From positions 124,001 to 188,000 of the forward strand of contig JAFRKJ010000037.1 in NCBI GenBank assembly GCA_017431785.1: a DNA stretch of 64,000 bases, read 5' to 3'. The stretch comes from Bacillota bacterium (GTDB lineage Bacteria > Bacillota > Clostridia > Peptostreptococcales > Anaerovoracaceae). The notes beneath the pieces are model-generated. The model was not told where the DNA came from. It made no database searches and saw nothing but the letters and a program-made list of their open reading frames with translations. The translations under genes and the position numbers were made by a program. Positions 56,884-64,000 of this stretch are shown here, piece by piece (position 1 is the stretch's first letter; the number at the start of each line of letters is the position of its first letter).

Positions 56884-58404
56884 TTATAAACGTCCGTATC
56901 TGGCGGTTACCTCTCTGATGGTGGCCGCCAGTTTTTCATCGAAAGCATTTTCCTCCATCTGCCAGCGCCAGTTGCCTTCGGCGACGCCCGGCACATTGAG
57001 ACGCGCGTCGCTGTCCAGAAGCAAATAATCCTGCATTGGAATGATGCATGTATCGCAGCGGCTGCTTTGGGCGAGCTCGACCAGACCGGACACTGCTGCC
57101 TTTGCATCAAGAATCTCATCTCCTTCGCCCGGTACCTGCACGTCTGATTTTTCGCGGAGATACCAGGAGACGAAACGTTTCTTCCAGTCTTCAATATTCT
57201 CATACCAGCCCAGTGTCGTGTCGTTGTCGTGGGTGCCCGTGTAAATCACCGCATTGTCCGTATCGTAGTTGAACGGCAGATAGACGTTCTCTTCACCAGT
57301 GTCGAAGGCGAACTGCAGGATCTTCATGCCCGGATAGCCTGCTTCGGCCATCATCGCCTTCACGTCTTCCGTCAGATAACCCAGATCCTCAGCGATAAAT
57401 CTGCAGTCTCCCAAGGCCTCTCGCACCGCGTCGAACAGCTCCATCCCAGGACCTTTCTCCCAATGTCCTTCCCGCGGGTCTTCGCTGTCTGCCGGAATTG
57501 CATAGTATGACTCAAATCCGCGCATATGGTCGATTCTGACCACATCGAAATAGCGGAGCTGCTGATGGATCCTGCTGATCCACCACCGGAAATCCTGCGC
57601 TTTGTGGGCCTCCCAGTCGTATACAGGGTTGCCCCAGCACTGGCCTTCTGATGTGAATGCATCCGGCGGCGCGCCCGCTTCAAATTCGCAGATTCCATCC
57701 TCGTTGAGCCGGAACAGTTCCGGGGACGCCCAGCAGTCAGCACTCTCAAAGGCGGCATAGTATGGAAGATCGCCGATCAGTTCGACGCCCTTCGCGTTTG
57801 CGTATTTCTTCAGCGCGTCCCACTGTTTGAAGAACTCATACTGGGTCCACTTGTAGTATTCGATCTCATTGAACAGTCTGATGGACCAGAGGGTAATGGC
57901 CTCACTGTCTCTCGTTCTGATTCCGTCCTCCCAGAGTGACCAGTCCCCATCACCATAGTGATCCGACAGAGCTCTGTATAATGAATAATCTTCGAGCCAG
58001 AATTCTTCCATTTTGCAGAAGGCCTTGTAGTAGACCTTCAGTTCTTCATCATGATGCAGTCTTTCCCGGAAGGCGCAGAAGGCTGATTTGAGTGCCTCAC
58101 GCTTCAGTTCGATCTGTTCCCCCTGCGTGAAAGCTTCTGCAACCGTTTCGATTTCCTCCAAGGACAAGAGATCATCCTCTTCCAGTTTGTCCAGGGATAT
58201 GAGCAGTTCTTCCCCCGCAAAGCTGGAGCTTGACTGATACGGGCAAAGCTCCTTGTTCACAGGGCAAATAGGCAGGACTTGCCAGTAGCCCTGCCCTGCC
58301 GCTTCTAATCTGTCAATAAATTTGAATGCTCCCTTGTAGAGATCTCCGATGCCGTACCGGGACGGCAGTGAAAAAACCGGTAATAGAATTCCGCTCTTAC
58401 GCAT
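56884..58404 (-). CDS. malQ: 4-alpha-glucanotransferase (amylomaltase), 506 aa
   Basis: A GH77 enzyme that disproportionates maltodextrins. It starts RKSGILLPVFSLPSRYGIGD and shows SPYQSSS-like CPYQSSSSFAGEELL. Catalytic residues are D292 (VVRIDHMRGF), E339 (FIAEDLG) and D393 (GTHDNDT). Length is normal. It converges on pgm with only 33 bp between them and no clear hairpin. The preceding gap (58405-58537) shows nothing notable. Confidence 0.95.
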   Translation of the reverse strand: MRKSGILLPVFSLPSRYGIGDLYKGAFKFIDRLEAAGQGYWQVLPICPVNKELCPYQSSSSFAGEELLISLDKLEEDDLLSLEEIETVAEAFTQGEQIELKREALKSAFCAFRERLHHDEELKVYYKAFCKMEEFWLEDYSLYRALSDHYGDGDWSLWEDGIRTRDSEAITLWSIRLFNEIEYYKWTQYEFFKQWDALKKYANAKGVELIGDLPYYAAFESADCWASPELFRLNEDGICEFEAGAPPDAFTSEGQCWGNPVYDWEAHKAQDFRWWISRIHQQLRYFDVVRIDHMRGFESYYAIPADSEDPREGHWEKGPGMELFDAVREALGDCRFIAEDLGYLTEDVKAMMAEAGYPGMKILQFAFDTGEENVYLPFNYDTDNAVIYTGTHDNDTTLGWYENIEDWKKRFVSWYLREKSDVQVPGEGDEILDAKAAVSGLVELAQSSRCDTCIIPMQDYLLLDSDARLNVPGVAEGNWRWQMEENAFDEKLAATIREVTARYGRL

Positions 58405-58537
58405 AATGTGTCCTTTTGTCTGATGCTGTTTGTTTTTGTGCTATGTGCTTTTGTGCTTTAATAAACACTATTATACTGATAGACCCCTTCCTTTGGCAAC
58501 AAAATGCGCACATCTTCCGCGGCAGCTTTTCCGCTGC

Positions 58538-59269
58538 TTATCTTCTGCCGCCGCGCTTCTTGAAGTCTTCGCGGACCGGCGCGAGGCATTCTTCAATATC
58601 ACTATCGCTGAAGGCTTCCATCCTGGACATCTTGCACATGACTGTACCGAACGCTTCATAGTTCTTGCTGATGCCCACATCATCATTGACGAAGGTTGCC
58701 GCTCTGCCGGCGCGGATGCCCAGGCGGTCTGCTTCGCTTACGGCGTCGATGTTTGCGCCAAGGAAGAGGAATTCCCATCCATACTGTTCCTGTTCGATGC
58801 CAATCATCTCCTTCACCTTGCGGTAAGTGTACTGATAGCTGGAATTCTCCATGCCGTCGGTGGTAATGATGAACAGCGTCCTCTCCGGAACATCCTCAGC
58901 TCTTGCGTATTTGTGACACATGGCGATGTGGTGGATGGCTCTGCCCACTGCGTCCAGCAGCGCCGTGCAGCCTCTGACGTAATACTGTCTCTCGTTGAGT
59001 GGCTCGACCATCTGGATCGGCATTCTGTTGTGGATGACATCGTGGCTGGTGTCAAAGAGCACCGTCGACCAGATGACGTTCTCCGATTCCGCCTTCTGCT
59101 TCTCCAGGGTGGAGTTGAATCCGCCGATCGTATCCTCCTCCAACCCGCTCATGGATCCGCTTCTGTCCAAAATGAAGACGACCTCCAGCATGCCGTTGCC
59201 TTTTGCCTTTGCATCCTTTGCTGCCTTTGCATTACTTCTTTCGTTGTTCTTTGTTTCTTTCTTTGTCAT
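58538..59269 (-). CDS. von Willebrand factor A domain protein, 243 aa
   Basis: A single vWA domain with the MIDAS motif intact (VVFILDRSGSMSGLEEDTIGG, DxSxS). It lacks a signal peptide and membrane segments, so it is cytoplasmic, like TerY-type proteins of stress-linked loci. I start it at the ATG at 59269 with AAGGGGG ahead; a longer frame upstream is low-complexity and not supported. It lies 97 bp downstream of the macro-domain gene on the same strand. Confidence 0.88.
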   Translation of the reverse strand: MTKKETKNNERSNAKAAKDAKAKGNGMLEVVFILDRSGSMSGLEEDTIGGFNSTLEKQKAESENVIWSTVLFDTSHDVIHNRMPIQMVEPLNERQYYVRGCTALLDAVGRAIHHIAMCHKYARAEDVPERTLFIITTDGMENSSYQYTYRKVKEMIGIEQEQYGWEFLFLGANIDAVSEADRLGIRAGRAATFVNDDVGISKNYEAFGTVMCKMSRMEAFSDSDIEECLAPVREDFKKRGGRR

Positions 59270-59366
59270 ATGAAAAACCCCCTTTTTTCTGTTTCGCTTT
59301 ACCTTATGGTCAAAGGATAACAGAGGCAAGGGGGCAAATGGTCGCACGCCAGGCGACATTTCAACA

Positions 59367-60554
59367 TCAGGACAGGTATTGCTCGGTTCTGTCGAACAAA
59401 AGGATGTTTATCTTATGGATGTTGTAGTATTTATGCTCAATGCAGCATTCAACAATCAGATCGAAGGTACTGCTCGGGTTCAGGGCGTATCCGGCCCTGC
59501 GCAGCAGATCTTTCGTCTGGTCCAGGTTCAGCTCCAACGCGATCGCAAAGGCAAGAACGGTCTTCTTCGAAGGCAGATAATTTTCATTGCTGCGGATCTT
59601 CGAGAATAGCTTCCGGTCCACATTGGCTTTTTTGTAGACTTCAGGATCGGTCATGCCCTTTCGATCGATCCATTGGAACAGCATCTGTTGGAAAGTCTGT
59701 GCTCTTCTTTTTAGAATCTCGTCCAGCTTTTTATCGAGCCCCTCATAGCTTTCTGTGAAGTATTCTTTCCCAAGAGAATAGCTCGCGTTGAATAAAAGAT
59801 CCGCATCGTCTAATTGTTCGACACTCAATTCTTCTGCCAATTCATCATCGAATGGCGCATCTAGGTCCGGTTTCTCTTCTACTGCAGCAGCAGGATAGAA
59901 GTCTTCATCTATGGCAACCGAGGCTGCGATAGGATAAGCTTCCTTTAGGATGCTCGAATCCTCCTGGAAGCTTGCCATCTGCTGCATCCTCCGCCGTCTT
60001 CTTACGTAGCTGCTTTCAGGCGGTTTGATGTCCTCCTCATCAATAAACTCCTTGATATCAGGGAAGGCTTTGCCTGAGATGACGAAGGCTTCTTTGTCGT
60101 AGACGACCATGTACACAGTCATATCGTGGGTGAACAGGAAGGAGCTGATCTCACTGACGGCGATGCGCAGGGCTTCGTCCTTAGGGAATCCGAAGGTACC
60201 TGTGGAAATCAGTGGGAACGCAACGGATTCGCAATGCAGTTCATCGGCGATTTTCAGCGACTCCCTATAGCAGGAAGCGACTGTCTCCCGCTCATGATAG
60301 TTGCCGCCCTGCCAGGCCGGACCGATCGTGTGGATGATGTACTTGGCGTCCAGTGCAAAGGCAGGTGTTGCCGCTGCCTGCCCGGGTTTCATCGGTCCGA
60401 TTTTGGCGCGTTCCGCCAGCAGATCATCAAATCCCGCGGCCTCATAAATGGCCTGGTCCACGCCGGCGCCGACGGCCACATTGGCGTTCGCCGTGTTGAC
60501 GATAGCGTCTGCTTTTACCTTCGAAATGTCGTTTCTGATGATATTGAATGGCAT
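59367..60554 (-). CDS. Macro-domain protein with a helical C-terminal domain, 395 aa
   Basis: The first 170 residues are a macro domain that binds or removes ADP-ribose (VNTANANVAVGAGVDQAIYE; HTIGPAWQGGN; LISTGTFGFPKDEAL). A low-complexity acidic linker (about 195-290) joins a C-terminal helical region (YKKANVDRKLFSKIRSNENY, then AFAIALELNLDQTKDLLRR) that looks like a helix-turn-helix or XRE-type fold. I use the ATG at 60554 because GGAGGA lies six bases ahead; 22 upstream residues lack a ribosome site. Confidence 0.88.
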   Translation of the reverse strand: MPFNIIRNDISKVKADAIVNTANANVAVGAGVDQAIYEAAGFDDLLAERAKIGPMKPGQAAATPAFALDAKYIIHTIGPAWQGGNYHERETVASCYRESLKIADELHCESVAFPLISTGTFGFPKDEALRIAVSEISSFLFTHDMTVYMVVYDKEAFVISGKAFPDIKEFIDEEDIKPPESSYVRRRRRMQQMASFQEDSSILKEAYPIAASVAIDEDFYPAAAVEEKPDLDAPFDDELAEELSVEQLDDADLLFNASYSLGKEYFTESYEGLDKKLDEILKRRAQTFQQMLFQWIDRKGMTDPEVYKKANVDRKLFSKIRSNENYLPSKKTVLAFAIALELNLDQTKDLLRRAGYALNPSSTFDLIVECCIEHKYYNIHKINILLFDRTEQYLS

Positions 60555-60629
60555 ATTTTTCCTCCATTTCCCCTTTTTTGGCCTCTTTATTTCATTATAC
60601 ACCATCGTCAAGTCCCGCATTCCGGACAG

Positions 60630-60658
60630 TTGAGAAATGAGAGTCGTTCTGCTATATT
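60630..60658 (+). promoter_or_regulatory. Promoter of the DUF2207 gene
   Basis: TTGAGA (60630-60635), a 17-bp spacer and TATATT (60653-60658) precede the gene by 40 bp; the strong ribosome site CAGGAGG is at 60684-60692. Confidence 0.6.
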
Positions 60659-60698
60659 AATGCAATAGAAGCGGTACAATTCTCAGGAGGTACAAACC

Positions 60699-62633
60699 AT
60701 GATACGCAGCATAAACCGCAAATACAACAGCAGCCGCTGCTGCAAAAGCATCCTCGCCGGGCTGATCGCCCTTTTGGTTGTCTTCTGCATGATTCCGGCA
60801 ATTTCTGCTCCCTCACACGCGGCGAGCAACTTCATCATAACGGATTACGACATCGACATGGTGGTCAATGAAGACGATACCTATACCATCACGGAGACCA
60901 TCGATGTCCACTTCACTTATCCAAGCCACGGCATCTACCGATCCATCCCGTACCGCGCAACCCTCGTACGGGATGGTCAGGAGTCGACCTTCTACGGAAA
61001 GGTCCGGGACTTTCAGATGCTGTCCGGTCACAAGTGGAAAAAAGAAGCCAGCGATGAATTCAACATCCGGATCGGGGACCCGGACAAGTATGAATCCACC
61101 GATACGACCTACAAATTTTCTTACGTTTTTGATATGCGGGGCGACCATCTGAGTGGCGCAGACGAAGTCTACTACAACATGATCGGTACCAACTGGGAAG
61201 CCCAGTCTATCGATCACGTTTCTTTTCAAGTCACCTTCCCGAAGGACATTGATACGAGCAAAGTCTGGGTCAAGACGGGCTACCAGGCAGAAGTTCCTTT
61301 CGAATCGGAAGGCAGCCGCATCATCAAGGGAGACACCTATGAAAACACCCTGGGCGGTCTGACGGTCCGCGCGGTTCTGCCGGAGGGATACTTCACCAAA
61401 GAGGCAGGCGCATCGAAAATGCCGTTCTATGTTCTCTTCGTACTGCTCCTTCTGGCCGCGGTGATCGGCTTTGTACTGTGGAGAAAGTACGGCAGGGACC
61501 CGAAGATCATCGAGACGGCGGAATTCTATCCGCCGAAAGGATTGTCGGCGCCGGAAGTCGGCTATCTTGATGAGGGTGCCATCACAGGCAACCACGTCAT
61601 CAGTATGCTTCTGTCACTGGCTGACAAAGGCTACCTCAAGATCACCGAAATCGAGGTGCCTTCTGGTATTTTCAAGAAGAAGATGAAGACGGACTATGAG
61701 ATCAGCAAGGTAAGAGAATATGACGGTGATGTCATCGGAGAATCGACCTTCATGGAAGACCTCTTCGAGAACGGCGCACGTCCTTCTGTCACTGCAAAAG
61801 AGCTGACCAACAGTTTCTACACGACCGTCAATGTCATAAAGAATCAAATTAAGGATCATTACGAGGGCAAACTGTACGATGAAAAGGCGAAAGGATTTGC
61901 CTGGGTGCTCAGAGGCATCAGCGTCGCAGGAGTCATCGCTCTTGTCATCATTTCGAGACTGTCCACGGGTGCCCCTATGCTGGAAGGAGGCATCATTTCA
62001 GGCATCATGCTGCTGGTATTTCAGATCATTCCGCCTATTGCCGGTTTCGCCGGTTTAAGCAGCTGGGTCAATGCGAACAAGAGCTCTGCAGTCGGTCGCT
62101 TCTTCGGCTTCATCCTCTGGGTGGGTCTGATTCTGGTCGGCTGGTTCCTTTCGGTTATCCTTGAAACCGTAATGGGACCGCAGATCGTCTTCTTCCTCAT
62201 CGGTATGCTCCTGTGCTTTGCCGTGATGTTCATGGGCGCCCTTTGCGAGCGGAAGACGGATTTCTATGCGGATATCCTCGGCAAAATCAGAGGATATAAG
62301 AACTTCCTGCAGGTCGCAGAAAAAGACAGGATGGAACAGCTCGCTGAAGAAGACCCAACCTATTTCTACAAGAACCTCGCCTTTGCTTTTGCATTAGGCG
62401 TTACCTCGGTATATGCGAAGCACTTCGCGGGCCTCGCCCAGCAGCCGCCTGAATGGTATGTGACGACCCATGACTACAGCGGCGGCCAAGTCTTTGACTC
62501 CACCGGATTCACCGACTCTCTCACGAACATGGTCACCAGTGTGAGTAGTTCTATGACGTCCTCACCGAGCGACAGCAGCGGCGGCGGCTCCGGCGGCGGT
62601 GGTGCCGGCGGCGGCGGTGGCGGCTCCTGGTAG
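60699..62633 (+). CDS. DUF2207 family membrane protein, 644 aa
   Basis: A predicted exported-domain membrane protein. Residues 1-42 look like a signal peptide or anchor (SILAGLIALLVVFCMIPA). The next 200 residues form an extracellular beta-rich domain (TYTITETIDVHFTYPSHGIY). A membrane segment follows near 250, then a cytoplasmic part, more membrane segments near 405-510, and a glycine-serine tail GGGSGGGGAGGGGGGSW. This layout, including the glycine tail, is the usual one for DUF2207. Function is unknown; a link to the cell envelope is inferred. Confidence 0.88.
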   Translation: MIRSINRKYNSSRCCKSILAGLIALLVVFCMIPAISAPSHAASNFIITDYDIDMVVNEDDTYTITETIDVHFTYPSHGIYRSIPYRATLVRDGQESTFYGKVRDFQMLSGHKWKKEASDEFNIRIGDPDKYESTDTTYKFSYVFDMRGDHLSGADEVYYNMIGTNWEAQSIDHVSFQVTFPKDIDTSKVWVKTGYQAEVPFESEGSRIIKGDTYENTLGGLTVRAVLPEGYFTKEAGASKMPFYVLFVLLLLAAVIGFVLWRKYGRDPKIIETAEFYPPKGLSAPEVGYLDEGAITGNHVISMLLSLADKGYLKITEIEVPSGIFKKKMKTDYEISKVREYDGDVIGESTFMEDLFENGARPSVTAKELTNSFYTTVNVIKNQIKDHYEGKLYDEKAKGFAWVLRGISVAGVIALVIISRLSTGAPMLEGGIISGIMLLVFQIIPPIAGFAGLSSWVNANKSSAVGRFFGFILWVGLILVGWFLSVILETVMGPQIVFFLIGMLLCFAVMFMGALCERKTDFYADILGKIRGYKNFLQVAEKDRMEQLAEEDPTYFYKNLAFAFALGVTSVYAKHFAGLAQQPPEWYVTTHDYSGGQVFDSTGFTDSLTNMVTSVSSSMTSSPSDSSGGGSGGGGAGGGGGGSW

Positions 62634-62724
62634 AGCTTGCATCTGTCGTTTCTGAAACGACTTGCTCCTTACGTTGGGTCATGTGATACATTTGGGAGGA
62701 AATCACACAGGAGGATTATGTCAT

Positions 62725-63777
62725 ATGAAAACTGATACTCAGAAACTTTCCTTCGCATCAGACTACCTGGAGGGCGCACACCCTGCTATTTTGGAAAGGC
62801 TGCAGGAAACAAACTTTCTGAAGACACAAGGATACGGACTGGATCCGTTTTCGGAAAGCGCACGGCAAAAGATTCGTGCTGCCTGTAAATGCCCAAAAGC
62901 GGAGATTCACTTCCTGACCGGCGGTACACAGGCCAACGCGACTGTGATTGATGCGCTGCTCAATAACTATCAAGGGGTTTTGTCATCAAATCAAGGTCAC
63001 ATCAGTGTCCATGAAGCCGGCGCAATAGAGCTCGGCGGGCACAAAGTACTCGCTCTTCCAAACAAGGAGGGAAAAATCGACCCCGCCGTCCTGCGGCAGT
63101 GGCTTGTTGATTTTGAAAATGATGCAAATCATGATCACATGGTTTTTCCGGGCATGGTCTACATCTCGCATCCGACGGAGTTCGGAACACTCTATACCCT
63201 CCGCGAACTGGAGGAAATCAGCAGTATATGCAAAAGCTATAACCTGCCGTTATACATGGACGGTGCAAGGCTTGCCTACGGACTTGCCTGTGCGGGGAAC
63301 GATGTAATGCTTCCTGATATCGCCAGACTCTGCGATGTCTTTTACATCGGTGGAACCAAGTGCGGCGCGCTCTTCGGTGAAGCTGTCGTCATTACACGGT
63401 CCAATCTGATTCCTCACTTCTTCACAATTGTGAAACAACACGGCGCGCTTCTCGCCAAAGGCAGAATCACCGGACTGCAGTTCGATACGCTTTTCACCAA
63501 TGATCTGTATTTCAGGATCGGCAAAACAGCTATTGACGCATCCGAAAGGATCCGCACATGGCTCAAAGAAAACGGATATCGGTTTCGATATGACTCTCCT
63601 ACGAACCAGCTTTTCGTCATTATGGACAATGACAAGCTTGAGAAACTGGGGGAAAGTGTTGAATACTCCTTCTGGGAAAAATATGATGATGCGCACACGG
63701 TTATACGATTCGCCACCAGCTGGGCGACGGCCGATGAAGATGTCGACGTGCTCATCAGCACGCTTCATTCTATATAG
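62725..63777 (+). CDS. Threonine aldolase/beta-eliminating lyase family, 350 aa
   Basis: A fold-type I PLP enzyme that likely cleaves L-threonine or allo-threonine to glycine and acetaldehyde. PLP features are LTGGTQANATVIDALL, LYMDGARLAYGL (D179, R182) and the Lys at K212 in IGGTKCGALFGE. Length is right. The start is the ATG at 62725 with CAGGAGG nine bases ahead. Substrate range within the family is broad. It is followed by a clear terminator. Confidence 0.92.
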   Translation: MKTDTQKLSFASDYLEGAHPAILERLQETNFLKTQGYGLDPFSESARQKIRAACKCPKAEIHFLTGGTQANATVIDALLNNYQGVLSSNQGHISVHEAGAIELGGHKVLALPNKEGKIDPAVLRQWLVDFENDANHDHMVFPGMVYISHPTEFGTLYTLRELEEISSICKSYNLPLYMDGARLAYGLACAGNDVMLPDIARLCDVFYIGGTKCGALFGEAVVITRSNLIPHFFTIVKQHGALLAKGRITGLQFDTLFTNDLYFRIGKTAIDASERIRTWLKENGYRFRYDSPTNQLFVIMDNDKLEKLGESVEYSFWEKYDDAHTVIRFATSWATADEDVDVLISTLHSI

Positions 63778-63801
63778 CGCTAAGCAGTACAGAATATGTA
63801 T

Positions 63802-63836
63802 AAAAAAGCAGACCACCACTGCGGTCCGCTTTTTTT
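63802..63836. terminator. Bidirectional intrinsic terminator
   Basis: AAAAAAGCAGACC pairs with GGTCCGCTTTTTT with one mismatch, with a T-run on both strands. It ends the threonine aldolase transcript and that of the convergent gene at 63858. Confidence 0.85.
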
Positions 63837-63857
63837 ATACCTCATATATTGAAGAAT

Positions 63858-64000
63858 TTATTCAAGTTCAAGTTTCACATCATTGTGAAGCACTTTGACG
63901 TTCACCAGATAGAAGATGACGCCGATGCAAAGCCAGATGATACCCAGCGTCAACGCGTAGGATGACAGGCTCGTCCAGATGTATGCGATGATCAGGAATC
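63858..64000 (-). CDS. C-terminal end of a membrane protein (cut by window edge)
   Basis: The last 46 codons are visible, ending at the TAA at 63858-63860. They read a hydrophobic segment, LTLGIIWLCIGVIFYLV, and then a charged tail, NVKVLHNDVKLELE. This is the pattern of a transporter's final membrane helix, perhaps an APC-type permease, but the fragment is too short to name. Confidence 0.6.
   Translation of the reverse strand, partial: FLIIAYIWTSLSSYALTLGIIWLCIGVIFYLVNVKVLHNDVKLELE

Noticed and set aside
60564..60620. 22-residue N-terminal extension of the macro-domain protein
   Set aside because: No ribosome site before 60620, while GGAGGA sits at the right distance before the ATG at 60554.
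1..64000. tRNA, rRNA, insertion sequences or integrase genes
   Set aside because: None recognised; no transposase-like protein or tRNA cloverleaf was seen on either strand, though a covariance search was not possible.

Overview
The window looks like a chromosomal piece of an anaerobic, low-to-mid GC Bacillota, probably a gut-type Clostridia. The signs are strong AGGAGG-type ribosome sites, a glycyl radical enzyme with its radical-SAM activase, the paired GlgC/GlgD glycogen system typical of Bacillota, a fused FeoA-FeoB iron transporter, and type B esterases and YtcJ-type amidohydrolases without signal peptides. I could not run database searches, so genus is not assigned.

Region 1 (1-32,770, all on the minus strand) is a catabolic island. 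It holds seven paralogous YtcJ-like amidohydrolases in two sequence clades, three intact and one broken GPH-type symporters, three cytoplasmic type B carboxylesterases, an APC-type permease plus the remnant of a second one, two AraC-type regulators with unusual C-terminal extensions, and an unrelated metal-dependent amidohydrolase. In its middle sits a short operon: a saccharopine-dehydrogenase-like oxidoreductase, a glycyl radical enzyme with an atypical active site (GCTQP, Gln where lyases and dehydratases usually have Glu), its activase, and an SDR. The inferred logic is uptake of amide- or ester-containing small molecules, cytoplasmic hydrolysis, then radical and redox conversion of the products. 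Two promoters in the island share a phased array of GCAA half-sites and an inverted repeat.

Region 2 (32,770-38,800) is mixed. It contains a small hypothetical gene, a 53-bp tandem array of palindrome-ended units, an N-formylglutamate amidohydrolase remnant abutting that array, and a tight minus-strand operon (zinc-ribbon membrane protein, zinc-ribbon protein, class III aminotransferase, HNH nuclease, methyltransferase). A pair of GGGGTAC-hairpin repeats follows, then a plus-strand M19 dipeptidase.

Region 3 (38,800-58,400) holds feoAB and a full glycogen/central carbon cluster. deoR-gap-glgA-glgP and pyk run leftward, glgB-glgC-glgD-GH13-pgm runs rightward, and malQ is convergent with the latter. 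The deoR and pyk promoters share the same core and 10-bp-phased TCA repeats, which suggests one DeoR-type regulator couples glycolysis and glycogen turnover.

Region 4 (58,400-64,000) holds a vWA protein and a macro-domain protein (possible ADP-ribose-linked pair), a DUF2207 membrane protein, a threonine-aldolase family enzyme and the end of a membrane protein cut by the window edge.
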